A stretch of DNA of 64,000 nt from Firm-13 sp037143795 (GTDB taxonomy: Bacteria > Bacillota > Clostridia > Saccharofermentanales > Saccharofermentanaceae): assembly GCA_037143795.1 (NCBI GenBank), contig JBAWXZ010000006.1:104421-168420 (forward strand), read 5' to 3'. Shown piece after piece: positions 43,656 through 52,444 of the stretch. Each line of letters starts with the position of its first letter. Positions within the stretch are counted from its first letter, which is position 1. The position numbers were made by a program, and so were the translations under genes. The notes beneath the pieces are model-generated. The model saw only the letters and a program-made list of their open reading frames with translations. It ran no database searches and was not told the DNA's origin.

Positions 43656-44529
43656 AAAAATTTTTACAGCCAAACCGGACTGGCTTCGTGTCCCGGCCAA
43701 CAGCGGTGAAAACAACCGGTCCGTGATGCAGCTGATGCAGTCGCTCGATCTGCATACGGTATGTGAAGAAGCCAGCTGTCCGAATTGCGGTGAATGTTTC
43801 GGGCGGCGGACTGCAGCCTTTATGATCCTTGGAAGGGAATGCACCCGGAACTGCACTTTCTGCTGTGTCAGCAGCGGAACACCGGCTCCTCCTGACCCGA
43901 TGGAACCGTCTCATCTTGCAGATGCTGTTGATCAACTGGATCTGAAGTATGTGGTTATCACATCTGTCACCCGTGATGATCTTCCGGATGGGGGGGCAGG
44001 TCATTTTGCCCGTGTGATTGCAGCCATAAAAGAAAAACTGGCTGAGAGGAGTCCCCGGATAGAGGTGCTCATCCCCGATTTTCGGGGCGATGGGAGTGCA
44101 TTGCGTACAGTTATTTCGGCACAGCCGGATGTGATAAATCACAATATTGAGACCGTATTGAGGCTGTATCCGGAAGTCAGGCCGCAGGCCGATTACCGGC
44201 GTTCACTAAACTTACTCAGTCTGGTCAAGGCGATAGATCCGTCCCGTCTGACCAAATCGGGCATCATGCTGGGACTTGGGGAAACAAAAGAAGAAGTTCT
44301 GGAAGTATTTGCTGATTTACACCGGCATGGCTGTGATTTTCTGACTATCGGGCAGTATCTCGCGCCGTCCCCCAAACATCATCCGGTGATCAAATACATC
44401 ACGCCGGAGCAGTTTGACTGGTACCGCGAACAGGCATATCTTGCAGGATTTTTATTTGTTGCCGCCGGACCGCTGGTCAGAAGTTCCTATCATGCAGAAG
44501 AAGCATGGCAGAAAATAAATGAAAATTAA
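43648..44529 (+). CDS. lipA: lipoyl synthase (radical SAM)
   Basis: Radical SAM enzyme that inserts two sulfur atoms into octanoyl-protein to make lipoyl. About 293 residues. The auxiliary cluster motif is seen as CEEASCPNCGEC (C-x4-C-x5-C) and the radical SAM motif as CTRNCTFC (C-x3-C-x2-C). Later family motifs are TSVTRDDLPDGGAGHFA, NHNIETV, KSGIMLGLGETKEEVLEVF and LAPSPKHHPV, and RSSYHAEEA near the end. The ATG at 43648 overlaps lipB by eight bases, with GAGGAG at 43631-43636. Last gene of the operon, ending five bases before the convergent glycerophosphodiesterase gene. Confidence 0.97.
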   Translation: MDKKIFTAKPDWLRVPANSGENNRSVMQLMQSLDLHTVCEEASCPNCGECFGRRTAAFMILGRECTRNCTFCCVSSGTPAPPDPMEPSHLADAVDQLDLKYVVITSVTRDDLPDGGAGHFARVIAAIKEKLAERSPRIEVLIPDFRGDGSALRTVISAQPDVINHNIETVLRLYPEVRPQADYRRSLNLLSLVKAIDPSRLTKSGIMLGLGETKEEVLEVFADLHRHGCDFLTIGQYLAPSPKHHPVIKYITPEQFDWYREQAYLAGFLFVAAGPLVRSSYHAEEAWQKINEN

Positions 44530-44534
44530 TCAGC

Positions 44535-46397
44535 TTACCAGTAAGGAAGGAAAATATTCGTTATATTATCCTGCTTAATATCTGTGTCGCCGAAAAAATA
44601 TTCAGCGACTTTCAGGACAAATAGATTGGCGCTGTCCTTATATACAATTTCCTTGGCCATAAGGGTATCTGTTGTGATTATGTTATCAACCCCAATATTC
44701 ATTAACCGCATCACTGTAGCGGCGTTTGTTACATTCCATGCATATACCTGATAGCCAAGGAAGTGAAGCCTTTCAATTTTATCCCTGGTTAGAAAGCGTG
44801 CGTTCATGCTGTAAAAATCCACGTTGGCTAATTGCGTGTATTTGGCGTAGGCAACTGTCATAATAATTCCCGTCTTTATGTTCGGATCCAGTTTCTTAAT
44901 CCTGAACAGGTCAATGTAATTGAAAGTGGAAATTACACATTTGTTTTCAAAGTGGTTATCGTTGATAATCTTCACAACGGATTCGACAAGATCCGGGTTA
45001 TGGTCAGAAGATTTTATCTCAATATTCAGCATTATTTTACCGTCGGCAAATTTGATGATTTCATCAAGTGTCGGAATTCGTTCATCAAGATATTGATCTG
45101 AAAGCCAGCTTCCCACGTCTAAACTTTGTGTCTCTTCATATGTAACGTCCCATATTTTTTTATCGACGCCTGTTGTTCTTTTCAGGCTGTCATCGTGAAG
45201 CAGAACAACTACACCGTCTTTAGTTGCACGGACATCAATTTCTGCATAATCGGCCAGTTCAGAAGCCGCCGTCTCGATTGCAGAGAGCGTATTTTCAGGT
45301 GCTTCCAGGGCACTTCCCCGGTGTGCGGTTATTACAGGTGTTCGTACGATTTCAATATTTCTCAGCACACTATTCTGCAGCGACATATTTATATCATTAA
45401 AATTCAGAATAACACTTACTCCAAAAATCGTAACCAGCGGTAAAGCGAGCCACTTATTCAATTTTTTGCGTGACCTTGTGAGTATGACAGATCTGTACGG
45501 CTCATTATGCCGCTCTTTTTGTTTGTAAAAAATACTGCTGACCATCAAAAACGCGAGCGGCGTAAAAATTGCATACACAAGAATCGTCATGAACTGATTG
45601 ATAATCCTGGCTCCGGACAGAAATGTTGCCGTCTGCGTATCTGCAGGCCAAATGAACTTGACGGTGACCGCAGCTGCCAGAATGAACACGCCGTATATGA
45701 TTGCCAGCACAATAAAAAGCATAAGAAACCAGACAGCAAAGCGCAGGGCATTTTTTATCGTTTCTCCCTTAACAAGATTCCTGCTGGCTTTGAGTGCGTC
45801 AGCAAATTTCCTGTTTTCAATAATCAAATAATGAATACTGAAGAGAAGGAAGCTGATCAGATAGAGAATTACTGCTTCAAAGACTGCGGCAGCAATATAG
45901 AATCCGTGATTGCTTCCCCAGAAGATACTCATGTAATCCGAAAGATCCGTCATGGAAACGAGAGATGATGCAAAGGGAAGATTAAAAAAGGCGGACGCTG
46001 CCAGCACAAGCAAAAACAGAAAGATACTTTCCGGTCTGAGTATTCTCCAAAGACGTTTCAGACCAATGAAAAGAAGAGTGACTGCATCCGTCGTTTCCCC
46101 GTTATGGCTCATTTCATAACAAATCGTCAGTACAACAAGTTCAAAAAGCGAATATATGACAATCACAATCGTGATAAGAATAATCATCGCGATGGATAGA
46201 GGCTTCATGAGAAATTCCTGGAGATTAACGTTGGTCAGGTAATTTATGTCGGCTTCATCAATGGCAAAATCCAAAAGAAAGATAATAAACGGATATATGG
46301 ACACAATAGCAAAGAGCTTATACAGAACTTCGAACCATAGAAGTGCCCGGAAATTAGTTTTAAGCATCTTCATATTGCTTTTGTAGAGTTCCCACAT
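44535..46397 (-). CDS. membrane glycerophosphodiester phosphodiesterase
   Basis: Protein of 620 residues with a large N-terminal membrane domain (six or seven segments in the first 330 residues, the GPDPase membrane-domain type) and a C-terminal GDPD domain. The catalytic region is ITAHRGSALEAPENTLSAIE (about residues 363-382), followed by AEIDVRATKDGVVVLLHDDS with the metal Glu/Asp and the second His. The C-terminal half also shows LNIEIKSSDHN and NVTNAATVMRLMNIGVDNII. It likely cleaves glycerophosphodiesters derived from lipids or teichoic acids, on the membrane surface. The ATG at 46397 follows AGGTGATG. Divergent from the alpha/beta hydrolase. Confidence 0.92.
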   Translation of the reverse strand: MWELYKSNMKMLKTNFRALLWFEVLYKLFAIVSIYPFIIFLLDFAIDEADINYLTNVNLQEFLMKPLSIAMIILITIVIVIYSLFELVVLTICYEMSHNGETTDAVTLLFIGLKRLWRILRPESIFLFLLVLAASAFFNLPFASSLVSMTDLSDYMSIFWGSNHGFYIAAAVFEAVILYLISFLLFSIHYLIIENRKFADALKASRNLVKGETIKNALRFAVWFLMLFIVLAIIYGVFILAAAVTVKFIWPADTQTATFLSGARIINQFMTILVYAIFTPLAFLMVSSIFYKQKERHNEPYRSVILTRSRKKLNKWLALPLVTIFGVSVILNFNDINMSLQNSVLRNIEIVRTPVITAHRGSALEAPENTLSAIETAASELADYAEIDVRATKDGVVVLLHDDSLKRTTGVDKKIWDVTYEETQSLDVGSWLSDQYLDERIPTLDEIIKFADGKIMLNIEIKSSDHNPDLVESVVKIINDNHFENKCVISTFNYIDLFRIKKLDPNIKTGIIMTVAYAKYTQLANVDFYSMNARFLTRDKIERLHFLGYQVYAWNVTNAATVMRLMNIGVDNIITTDTLMAKEIVYKDSANLFVLKVAEYFFGDTDIKQDNITNIFLPYW

Positions 46398-46550
46398 ATT
46401 TACATCACCTGATGGCGGAGACCGGTAACCCGTGTCACCTTCATTCTTTTCCTACTCTAATCATAACATGTCTGGTAATATCAAACTGCACTTGTCAAAT
46501 GCTATAATTTATTTGAATCCGGTTATTAAGCCGGCCGGGAAGGAGCGGGT

Positions 46551-47531
46551 ATGAAAGGGACAACCATAAAGCGTACAGGCAGAAAAAGAAAAATCCTTAT
46601 CGCCGCGGGTATTTTCTTGCTGGTGTTTATACTTTTCCCGTATATGATTCCTGTTTCAAATGCTGATGAAAATCAGGCAGTTTATCCTTTTGAAGACAGC
46701 CAGTTTGCAGTGATTGATTCGGTGCTTCTCCACTATAGAATACAGGTACCGCAAGGAAATAAAGTTAAAGGCAATGTGCTTCTGGTTCATGGGCTGGGCG
46801 GATCCACATATAGTTTTAATCGGAATGTTTCAGCATTGGCAGAAGCGGGATATAAAGTTCTGTCGGTAGATTTGCCCGGATTTGGTTATTCATCCAGGAG
46901 CACCATCTTTGATCACAGCCAGTTAAGCCGTGCCAAACTGCTATGGAAGCTTATAGATCAGATAGAGGGACCGGCAGCCGGGAAATGGTTTTTGGCAGGG
47001 CACAGCATGGGCGGCGGAACCGTTACTGCCATGGCGTATTTGAATCCGGGCAAAACCAAAAGTGTCATTCTAATAGACGGAGCGCTTCTTGATACAAATC
47101 AGGGAGCTGCCGGAATTTTGAAAATACCGCCGTTTGACAGATACACGACTGTCTATTTAGAGAAAATTCTTATAACGAAAGCAAACATCAGGAAATTCCT
47201 TGTATCAGCATACGGGAGGGAACCCAGTCAGGAAGAACTCCAAAAATATGAGGAACCGTTGTTATTGCCGGGAACAGCCGGAAGCGCAATAGGATTTTTG
47301 AAAACAAGCAAAAATGTCCCGCTGGAAATGCTGGAATCCCTGGACGTTCCCTTTTATGGCATTTGGGGGAAGGAAGATACCTGGGTTCCTGTGGATCAGG
47401 CATTGAAGATCAAAGAACATATCAGGAACTTTGTATTTGTCAGTATTGAAGGCGCTTATCACTGCCCCATGGAAACAAAAAGTGAAGAATTCAATAAGAT
47501 ACTAATCACATATTTGGATTCTTTTGAATAG
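46551..47531 (+). CDS. membrane-anchored alpha/beta hydrolase
   Basis: Alpha/beta-fold hydrolase of 326 residues. One N-terminal membrane segment (ILIAAGIFLLVFILFPYMI) anchors or exports it. The oxyanion motif is LVHGLGGSTYSF, the nucleophile elbow GHSMGGGTVTAMAY (Ser at about residue 151), the acid IWGKEDTWVPVD and the base His in GAYHCPMETKSEEF. The complete triad suggests an active esterase, lipase or peptidase. The ATG at 46551 has GGAAGGAG before it. Located beside a glycerophosphodiesterase and a lipoprotein, so lipid-related activity is possible but unproven. Confidence 0.88.
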   Translation: MKGTTIKRTGRKRKILIAAGIFLLVFILFPYMIPVSNADENQAVYPFEDSQFAVIDSVLLHYRIQVPQGNKVKGNVLLVHGLGGSTYSFNRNVSALAEAGYKVLSVDLPGFGYSSRSTIFDHSQLSRAKLLWKLIDQIEGPAAGKWFLAGHSMGGGTVTAMAYLNPGKTKSVILIDGALLDTNQGAAGILKIPPFDRYTTVYLEKILITKANIRKFLVSAYGREPSQEELQKYEEPLLLPGTAGSAIGFLKTSKNVPLEMLESLDVPFYGIWGKEDTWVPVDQALKIKEHIRNFVFVSIEGAYHCPMETKSEEFNKILITYLDSFE

Positions 47532-47707
47532 TATATCTCCGTTATTCTGCTGACTCTCAAAATATTTCGGTGGGAGTATAAAACAGCACAGTTTGAACGG
47601 TCGTGTTGCAATGTCTCAAAAGGAAGCGTATACAGAAAGTGGACAGGAATCCTGACCAAGAACATTTATTTACTGCGTGACAATTGATTCGTGCAGGGTG
47701 ACGTATT

Positions 47708-48754
47708 ATGAAGTTAAAAACATTTGGTTTATCCGGTGCAATGCTTACAGTGGCGCTGTGTTTTTGCTTTGCTGCCTGTACCAATACCGGGGAGAAGGAT
47801 AGTTTATCCGGTTTAGCCAATGAAAAGTGCTCCAACCGGGATCTTGGATTGGCTGAATACGGTGATTATGTATATTTTGTCGGGAAAACAATGAAACTGA
47901 ATTCGGATGGGTCTTCGTCCATAGTCATGCGCTGTGAAAGAGACGGCAGTAATCTTGTCCAACTGGGAGACACTGCGAAGTATACCGGAATTATATCCAA
48001 AACAGAACCGGATGTACGCATGGCAGAGCCAAGGCATCTGGAATCTATCAGCGGCGGGAGGTTATACATCCGGTTTGCCGTTACTTTTAAAGGAATTTCC
48101 GGTGATAACAAAGGATACAATTCCGATCCTGTTGAAATGATATGCGATTTAGATAGAAATGGGAATGATCTCCATTTTAATACAAAATACGATGATCCAA
48201 ACCCCACAGGCGTCGTTTCCTGTCCTGAAGATTCTGCTTCTGACGGGTATTGGACTTACTATTCGGTAATTGATGAAGTAAATGACAGTGAAAGTAAAAT
48301 ATACCGGGAAAAAATTGATCGGACCGGAAAAGAAATTTTCTGCGAAGGACATGCAGAAAACCTTCAAATTCGTGATGGATGGCTGTTTTTTGCATCGTAT
48401 GCAACAGGTGAAGGTACAATAAGCTGTATTAATCTCAAAAGCGGAATCAAGAAAGATATATATGTCTATTATTTCAGGGAGCACAATATAGGCAACATCA
48501 ACCTCTGCGGAAACTGGATTTACTTTGTTGATTATGCAGCCGGCGGGCATCTGTGCAGGATTCGAACTGATGGAACCGGGCTTTCCGTCATAAGCGGAAA
48601 ACCCATCATCCAATACGTTATTTTCGGACATACGATTATGTATCAGGGGTGGGAATCACCCGAAGACGGTAAGTTTGTGTTAGCAGAAGAGGAAGGAATC
48701 AACCATCTTTACAGGATGGACCTGGATGGAAGCAATATACAGACAATTACTTAG
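47708..48754 (+). CDS. lipoprotein with DUF5050-like beta-propeller repeats
   Basis: Lipoprotein of 348 residues with signal sequence and lipobox FAAC (Cys at about 23). The mature part alternates short strands with repeated Tyr/Phe-Asp and Gly-rich turns (GDYVYFVGK, GWLFFASYA, GNWIYFVDYA, INHLYRMDLDGSNIQTIT), typical of the DUF5050/TolB-like propeller family seen in Firmicutes. The ligand is unknown. The ATG at 47708 has only a weak ribosome binding site (GGGTGA). Upstream 47532-47707 shows no strong terminator for the hydrolase gene. A bidirectional terminator lies just after the stop. Confidence 0.8.
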   Translation: MKLKTFGLSGAMLTVALCFCFAACTNTGEKDSLSGLANEKCSNRDLGLAEYGDYVYFVGKTMKLNSDGSSSIVMRCERDGSNLVQLGDTAKYTGIISKTEPDVRMAEPRHLESISGGRLYIRFAVTFKGISGDNKGYNSDPVEMICDLDRNGNDLHFNTKYDDPNPTGVVSCPEDSASDGYWTYYSVIDEVNDSESKIYREKIDRTGKEIFCEGHAENLQIRDGWLFFASYATGEGTISCINLKSGIKKDIYVYYFREHNIGNINLCGNWIYFVDYAAGGHLCRIRTDGTGLSVISGKPIIQYVIFGHTIMYQGWESPEDGKFVLAEEEGINHLYRMDLDGSNIQTIT

Positions 48755-48780
48755 TTTGTGTGCTCCTGAATTAAGCAATA

Positions 48781-48826
48781 AAAAAGTGCCGGAATTCGCT
48801 TTGACAGCGTGTCCCCGGCACTTTTT
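48781..48826. terminator. bidirectional terminator, copy A of a repeated element
   Basis: AAAAAGTGCCGG (48781-48792) pairs with CCGGCACTTTTT (48815-48826). It serves the lipoprotein gene and the convergent acetate transporter. Its core is closely similar to the element at 49531-49571. Confidence 0.82.
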
Positions 48827-48859
48827 ATCTTTTTATCTTTTTATCGTGTCATATGATCT

Positions 48860-49423
48860 TTACAGCGGGAGAACTTTTTTGTCAAACTCATTGTTAAGGA
48901 TCTGCGCCATGCTGTTGTACATGGCTGACGAACCACAGAGTATTCCTACCCACCCTGCGGCAATTTTGATTACTGCAACCCCCGAGAAATCCGCAATGGA
49001 AAGGAGAAGGAATAACATTGTCAGTGTCAGAAATACTAATTGGGTTGCACGGTTGTGTTTGAGCGTGCCGATGAACATGAAAGCGGTGAAAACCGCCCAG
49101 ATCAGAAGATAAAAACCCATGCTTTTTTCATCGGCTTTATTGATGCCGGGGAATGGATTCACCCATATAGCTACAAGGGATAACCAGAAGAAACCATATG
49201 CCGTGAATGCCGTGGCTCCGAATGTATTATTTTTTCTGAACTCCATGATGCCGGCAATGATCTGTGCTGCTCCGCCCAGACATAAACCCATAGCCAGAAT
49301 GACTGCTGAGAGTGGGATGATTGAAGCATTGTGCAGATTAAGAAGCAACGTTGTCATGCCAAACCCCAGTAAACCCAGTGGTGACGGATTAGCAATAGTA
49401 TTTTCGATTTTTTCAGTAGCCAT
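48860..49423 (-). CDS. acetate/succinate uptake transporter (SatP/GPR1-FUN34-YaaH family)
   Basis: Membrane protein of 187 residues with six hydrophobic segments. The family signature is at the N terminus: NPSPLGLLGFGMTTLLLNLH (the NPAPLGL motif with one change). Later segments such as VFTAFMFIGTLKHNRATQLV and FSGVAVIKIAAGWVGILCGS fit the fold. It should transport acetate or a similar short acid. The ATG at 49423 has GGAGG. It is a single minus-strand gene flanked by two related hairpin elements. Confidence 0.92.
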   Translation of the reverse strand: MATEKIENTIANPSPLGLLGFGMTTLLLNLHNASIIPLSAVILAMGLCLGGAAQIIAGIMEFRKNNTFGATAFTAYGFFWLSLVAIWVNPFPGINKADEKSMGFYLLIWAVFTAFMFIGTLKHNRATQLVFLTLTMLFLLLSIADFSGVAVIKIAAGWVGILCGSSAMYNSMAQILNNEFDKKVLPL

Positions 49424-49732
49424 AAAATCCTCCGGTTCTTTAATGAATTGAAGGGATTTTATCATGTAACGGACCTTCGTGGCAAAGGTTTTTTTGATGC
49501 CGTAACAGGGAATATTAACCTTGCAGAATGGACCCGGAATTCGCCTGGACAGTGTGTCCCGGGTACTTTTCGTTTCCTGTCATGTTACTTTATCCCAAAA
49601 GCAAATCTAAATAAACAATGGACTGATGACTGTTTGTAGTTATTTTACTAAAATAAAACAAAGAATACTAACTCATGGAATAAAAAAGGCAGAACTCGGA
49701 AAAATTAATTGTGCATAATCACTAAAAAAGTA
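49424..49732. other. gap between the transporter gene and the lacI gene
   Basis: No gene is supported. It contains hairpin element copy B (49531-49571) and ATTTTACT at 49642-49649, the reverse complement of the AGTAAAAT repeats near the lacI start. Confidence 0.5.
49531..49571 (+). repeat. copy B of a terminator-like repeated element
   Basis: CCGGAATTCGC, GACAG and GTGTCCC blocks are shared, in order, with the hairpin at 48781-48826; the stem is ACCCGG (49532-49537) with CCGGGT (49559-49564). It may be a worn second copy. It points the same way as copy A. Confidence 0.55.
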
Positions 49733-49793
49733 TTGCATACAAAATTATTGGGTGCTATAATCAAAAATATTAAATCAGTAAAATTAGTAAAAT
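49733..49793 (+). promoter_or_regulatory. promoter and candidate operator of the galactoside regulator gene
   Basis: TTGCAT (49733-49738) and TATAAT (49756-49761) are 17 bases apart. Just after the start site there are two direct copies of AGTAAAAT (49777-49784 and 49786-49793), with the inverse copy at 49642-49649; these are good candidates for binding by the LacI-type protein. Confidence 0.55.
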
Positions 49794-49806
49794 AAGAGGT
49801 TACATA

Positions 49807-50856
49807 ATGGTGAAAATTAGTGATGTTGCAAAATTGGCTAATGTATCTGTGACCACAGTGTCTCGTGTACTTAGCAATGATGATGCTTTTTCAACTACCG
49901 AGATAACAAGGAAAAGGGTTTTTGATGCTGTGAATCAGTTAGGGTATGTTCCCTTGCGGCAGAAAAAGACAAAACAGGCCGTTAATGAGAAACGCAGGAA
50001 GACCATCGGTTGTTTAATGATGCCTTCAAGGGAAGATGAAATAAACGATCCATATTATTTGTCTATCCGAATCGGAATTGAAAAGCAGTGCCAGGAAATG
50101 GGTTTTTCGCTTAGCTGTATTATTCGGCCGAGTGAACATGTTACCCGAAGCGATTTTGCAGGGATGGACGGACTCATAATTGTTGGTTCGACTGATCCAA
50201 ATGAAATCACAGAACATTATTATGAAAATAATAACATTGTGTTAGTTAACAACCTGATGAAACAGGATCCCCGATATGACAGTATCGTCTCTGATCTGGA
50301 TAAAGCTATAGATTCCTGCCTGGATGTTTTACTTGATCTGGGACACTCAGAGATAGGATATATCGGAGGAGTTGAGAATATTACAAAAATTGAAAAAAAC
50401 GAGACCGAACAGGTTGCTGATATCCGGTACCAGGCTTTCAGAAAGAAAATGCTGTCCCTTGGTCTTCTCAAAGAGGATTACATTCATATCGGGGACTGGA
50501 CAGCAGCTGACGGATATCGGATGACAAGGGACGCGATCGGGAAGGGTATCATGCCGACAGCTTTTATTGTTGGCAGTGATCCGATGTGCATGGGTGTGAT
50601 GCATGCACTCAGAGAAGAATCTATTCGCATTCCGGAGGATATTTCGCTTATCAGTTTTGATGATATAGAAGCAGCGGCCTTTATGGATCCGCCATTATCA
50701 TCTGTGAAGATTTTCACGGATGAGATAGGTAAGCAGGCTGTTAAGGCGTTAGCTGACCGATTGAATGGCAGAACTGTAAACGTAAATATTATCGTGCCTT
50801 CTAAACTGTCAGTAAGAAATAGTTACAGTGCACCAAAAGGGAAGGGAGGGGAATAG
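49807..50856 (+). CDS. LacI-family transcriptional regulator of the alpha-galactoside operon
   Basis: LacI/GalR regulator of 349 residues. The N-terminal HTH is VKISDVAKLANVSVTTVSRV (residues 2-21) with the hinge region to about residue 58, then a periplasmic-binding-like sensor domain (GLIIVGSTDPNEITEHYY, DLGHSEIGYIGGVENI, FIVGSDPMCMGVMHALREES, DISLISFDDIEAAAFMDPPL). The ATG at 49807 has AGAGG ahead. First gene of a block with a sugar ABC transporter and an alpha-galactosidase, which it likely controls, perhaps with galactose or melibiose as inducer. Confidence 0.93.
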   Translation: MVKISDVAKLANVSVTTVSRVLSNDDAFSTTEITRKRVFDAVNQLGYVPLRQKKTKQAVNEKRRKTIGCLMMPSREDEINDPYYLSIRIGIEKQCQEMGFSLSCIIRPSEHVTRSDFAGMDGLIIVGSTDPNEITEHYYENNNIVLVNNLMKQDPRYDSIVSDLDKAIDSCLDVLLDLGHSEIGYIGGVENITKIEKNETEQVADIRYQAFRKKMLSLGLLKEDYIHIGDWTAADGYRMTRDAIGKGIMPTAFIVGSDPMCMGVMHALREESIRIPEDISLISFDDIEAAAFMDPPLSSVKIFTDEIGKQAVKALADRLNGRTVNVNIIVPSKLSVRNSYSAPKGKGGE

Positions 50857-50881
50857 TATCGTAATGAAGAACAGGAGGAAT

Positions 50882-50959
50882 ATGTTTAGAAAGGAAGGTC
50901 GAACCTGTAATCGTCTTGTCAATAAAAATGGATTCAAAAGGGAAAGACCGGAATCATGA
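50882..50959 (+). CDS. possible 25-residue peptide
   Basis: A short frame (starts MFRKEGRTCNRLVNKNGFKR) has AGGAGG three bases before its ATG, a spacing shorter than usual. It sits between the LacI gene and the sugar-binding protein gene. The product is very basic. There is no other evidence of coding, so treat it as tentative. Confidence 0.2.
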   Translation: MFRKEGRTCNRLVNKNGFKRERPES

Positions 50960-51052
50960 TAGCACTTCAGATGCACAACACAATTCCGGCCACAATAAAT
51001 GCACTGTTATTTTACCATCTTTTTGGGAATAACAGAATCTTTGGAGGATAAT

Positions 51053-52348
51053 ATGAAAAAAATTATTTCTGTCATTATGGCTATGGCTCTTGTTGGAAGT
51101 CTTTTGGTTGGCTGCAGTTCCAACGCAGTAACGACAGTGACAACCACACCTGTATCGACTGCTGCTAAATCAGATTCTTCTGCCGCAACTACCAAGGCCG
51201 TTTCTACCGAAAAGGTCGAAATCGAATTTTTCCAGTATAAGAAAGAGGCAATTGAGACTTTTGATGCACTTATTGCCAAGTTTACAGCAGCTAATCCGAA
51301 CATAACTGTCGTACAATCCTGCCCGCCTGAGGCAGGTACTGTTATCAAGACAAGAGTAACCGGCGGTGACGTTCCTGATATCGTTGCTGTAGGAGCAGAT
51401 AATACATATTCGGATCTTGCTAAAGCAGGTATTTTCACCGATCTGACCAATTCAGCGGAGATATCACAAGTACAGCCGGCCTATGTACAGATAATCAAAG
51501 ACGTATCCGGTTTGGATCAGGTGTTTGCAATTCCTTATGCAACCAACGCAAATGCCATTATCTATAATAAAACCATATTCAAAGACCAGGGAATTGCTGT
51601 CCCTACAACATGGGAAGAGCTGATTGCAGCATCCAAGAAGCTAAAAGCTGCAAATATTACGCCTTTCTATTTCACTTTCGGAGATTCCTGGACAACGCTG
51701 CCTGCATTTAATGTGCTTGCTGCAAATACATCCGGCGCAGATTTCTTTACCAAACTCAAAGCAGGCGAAACAACATTTACAGCCGGCTACAACGAAGCCC
51801 TCGTAAAGTTTCAGGAATTGCTTACATATGGAAACGATGACATTTTAGGAAAAACATATGCAGACGGCAATACTGCATTTGCTAACGGTGAATCAGCTAT
51901 GTACTGCCAGGGAATCTGGGCAATAGCTGAAATCCAGAAAGCCAACCCTGACATTGATCTTGGAATCTTTCCTTACCCCGTCGGAAACCCGGCCAAGGTT
52001 GTTTCAGGTGTGGATCTGTTATTCTCAGTCTCCGCTAAGTCTTCTGACGCCAAAAAAGCTGCATCCATGCAGTTTATCGATTTCCTTATGAGCCAGGAGA
52101 TCGCATCACAGTATATTGCTGATCAGAAATGCTTCTCCGCTGTAATAGGCGTTACGCAGGACAACCCAACGCTTGACGGCATCAAGGATGCTGTTGCCAA
52201 AGGCAATTTGATTGACTTCCCGGATCATTACATCCCTGCATCAATGACTATTGATAAAACCCTCCAGGCATTTGCTTCTACACAGGATATACCGGCTACA
52301 CTTAAAGAAATGGACACCGGTTGGAATACTTTCGTAGGCCGTCAATAA
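51053..52348 (+). CDS. sugar ABC transporter substrate-binding lipoprotein
   Basis: Family 1 solute-binding lipoprotein of 431 residues. The signal sequence ends in the lipobox LLVGC (Cys at about residue 21), followed by a Ser/Thr-rich linker of about 35 residues. The mature protein shows IEFFQYKKEAIETFDALIAK, TRVTGGDVPDIVAVGADNTY, IPYATNANAIIYNKTIF and GESAMYCQGIWAIAEIQKAN, standard for binding proteins of raffinose, melibiose or maltose type. The ATG at 51053 follows GGAGG. Position next to the GH36 enzyme points to alpha-galactosides. Confidence 0.95.
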   Translation: MKKIISVIMAMALVGSLLVGCSSNAVTTVTTTPVSTAAKSDSSAATTKAVSTEKVEIEFFQYKKEAIETFDALIAKFTAANPNITVVQSCPPEAGTVIKTRVTGGDVPDIVAVGADNTYSDLAKAGIFTDLTNSAEISQVQPAYVQIIKDVSGLDQVFAIPYATNANAIIYNKTIFKDQGIAVPTTWEELIAASKKLKAANITPFYFTFGDSWTTLPAFNVLAANTSGADFFTKLKAGETTFTAGYNEALVKFQELLTYGNDDILGKTYADGNTAFANGESAMYCQGIWAIAEIQKANPDIDLGIFPYPVGNPAKVVSGVDLLFSVSAKSSDAKKAASMQFIDFLMSQEIASQYIADQKCFSAVIGVTQDNPTLDGIKDAVAKGNLIDFPDHYIPASMTIDKTLQAFASTQDIPATLKEMDTGWNTFVGRQ

Positions 52349-52372
52349 CATTCATCACAATACAAGAGAGCC

Positions 52373-52401
52373 AAGTGCTCCGGTATAATGCCGGAGCGCT
52401 T
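52373..52401 (+). other. intercistronic hairpin after the binding-protein gene
   Basis: AAGTGCTCCGG (52373-52383) pairs over 11 positions with CCGGAGCGCTT (52391-52401), one wobble pair, with no T run after it. Such hairpins often protect the upstream mRNA so that the binding protein is made in excess over the permeases. Confidence 0.6.
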
Positions 52402-52444
52402 GTACCCCTCCTGCGACACCTTTTTATAAAGGGAGGATACTTCC

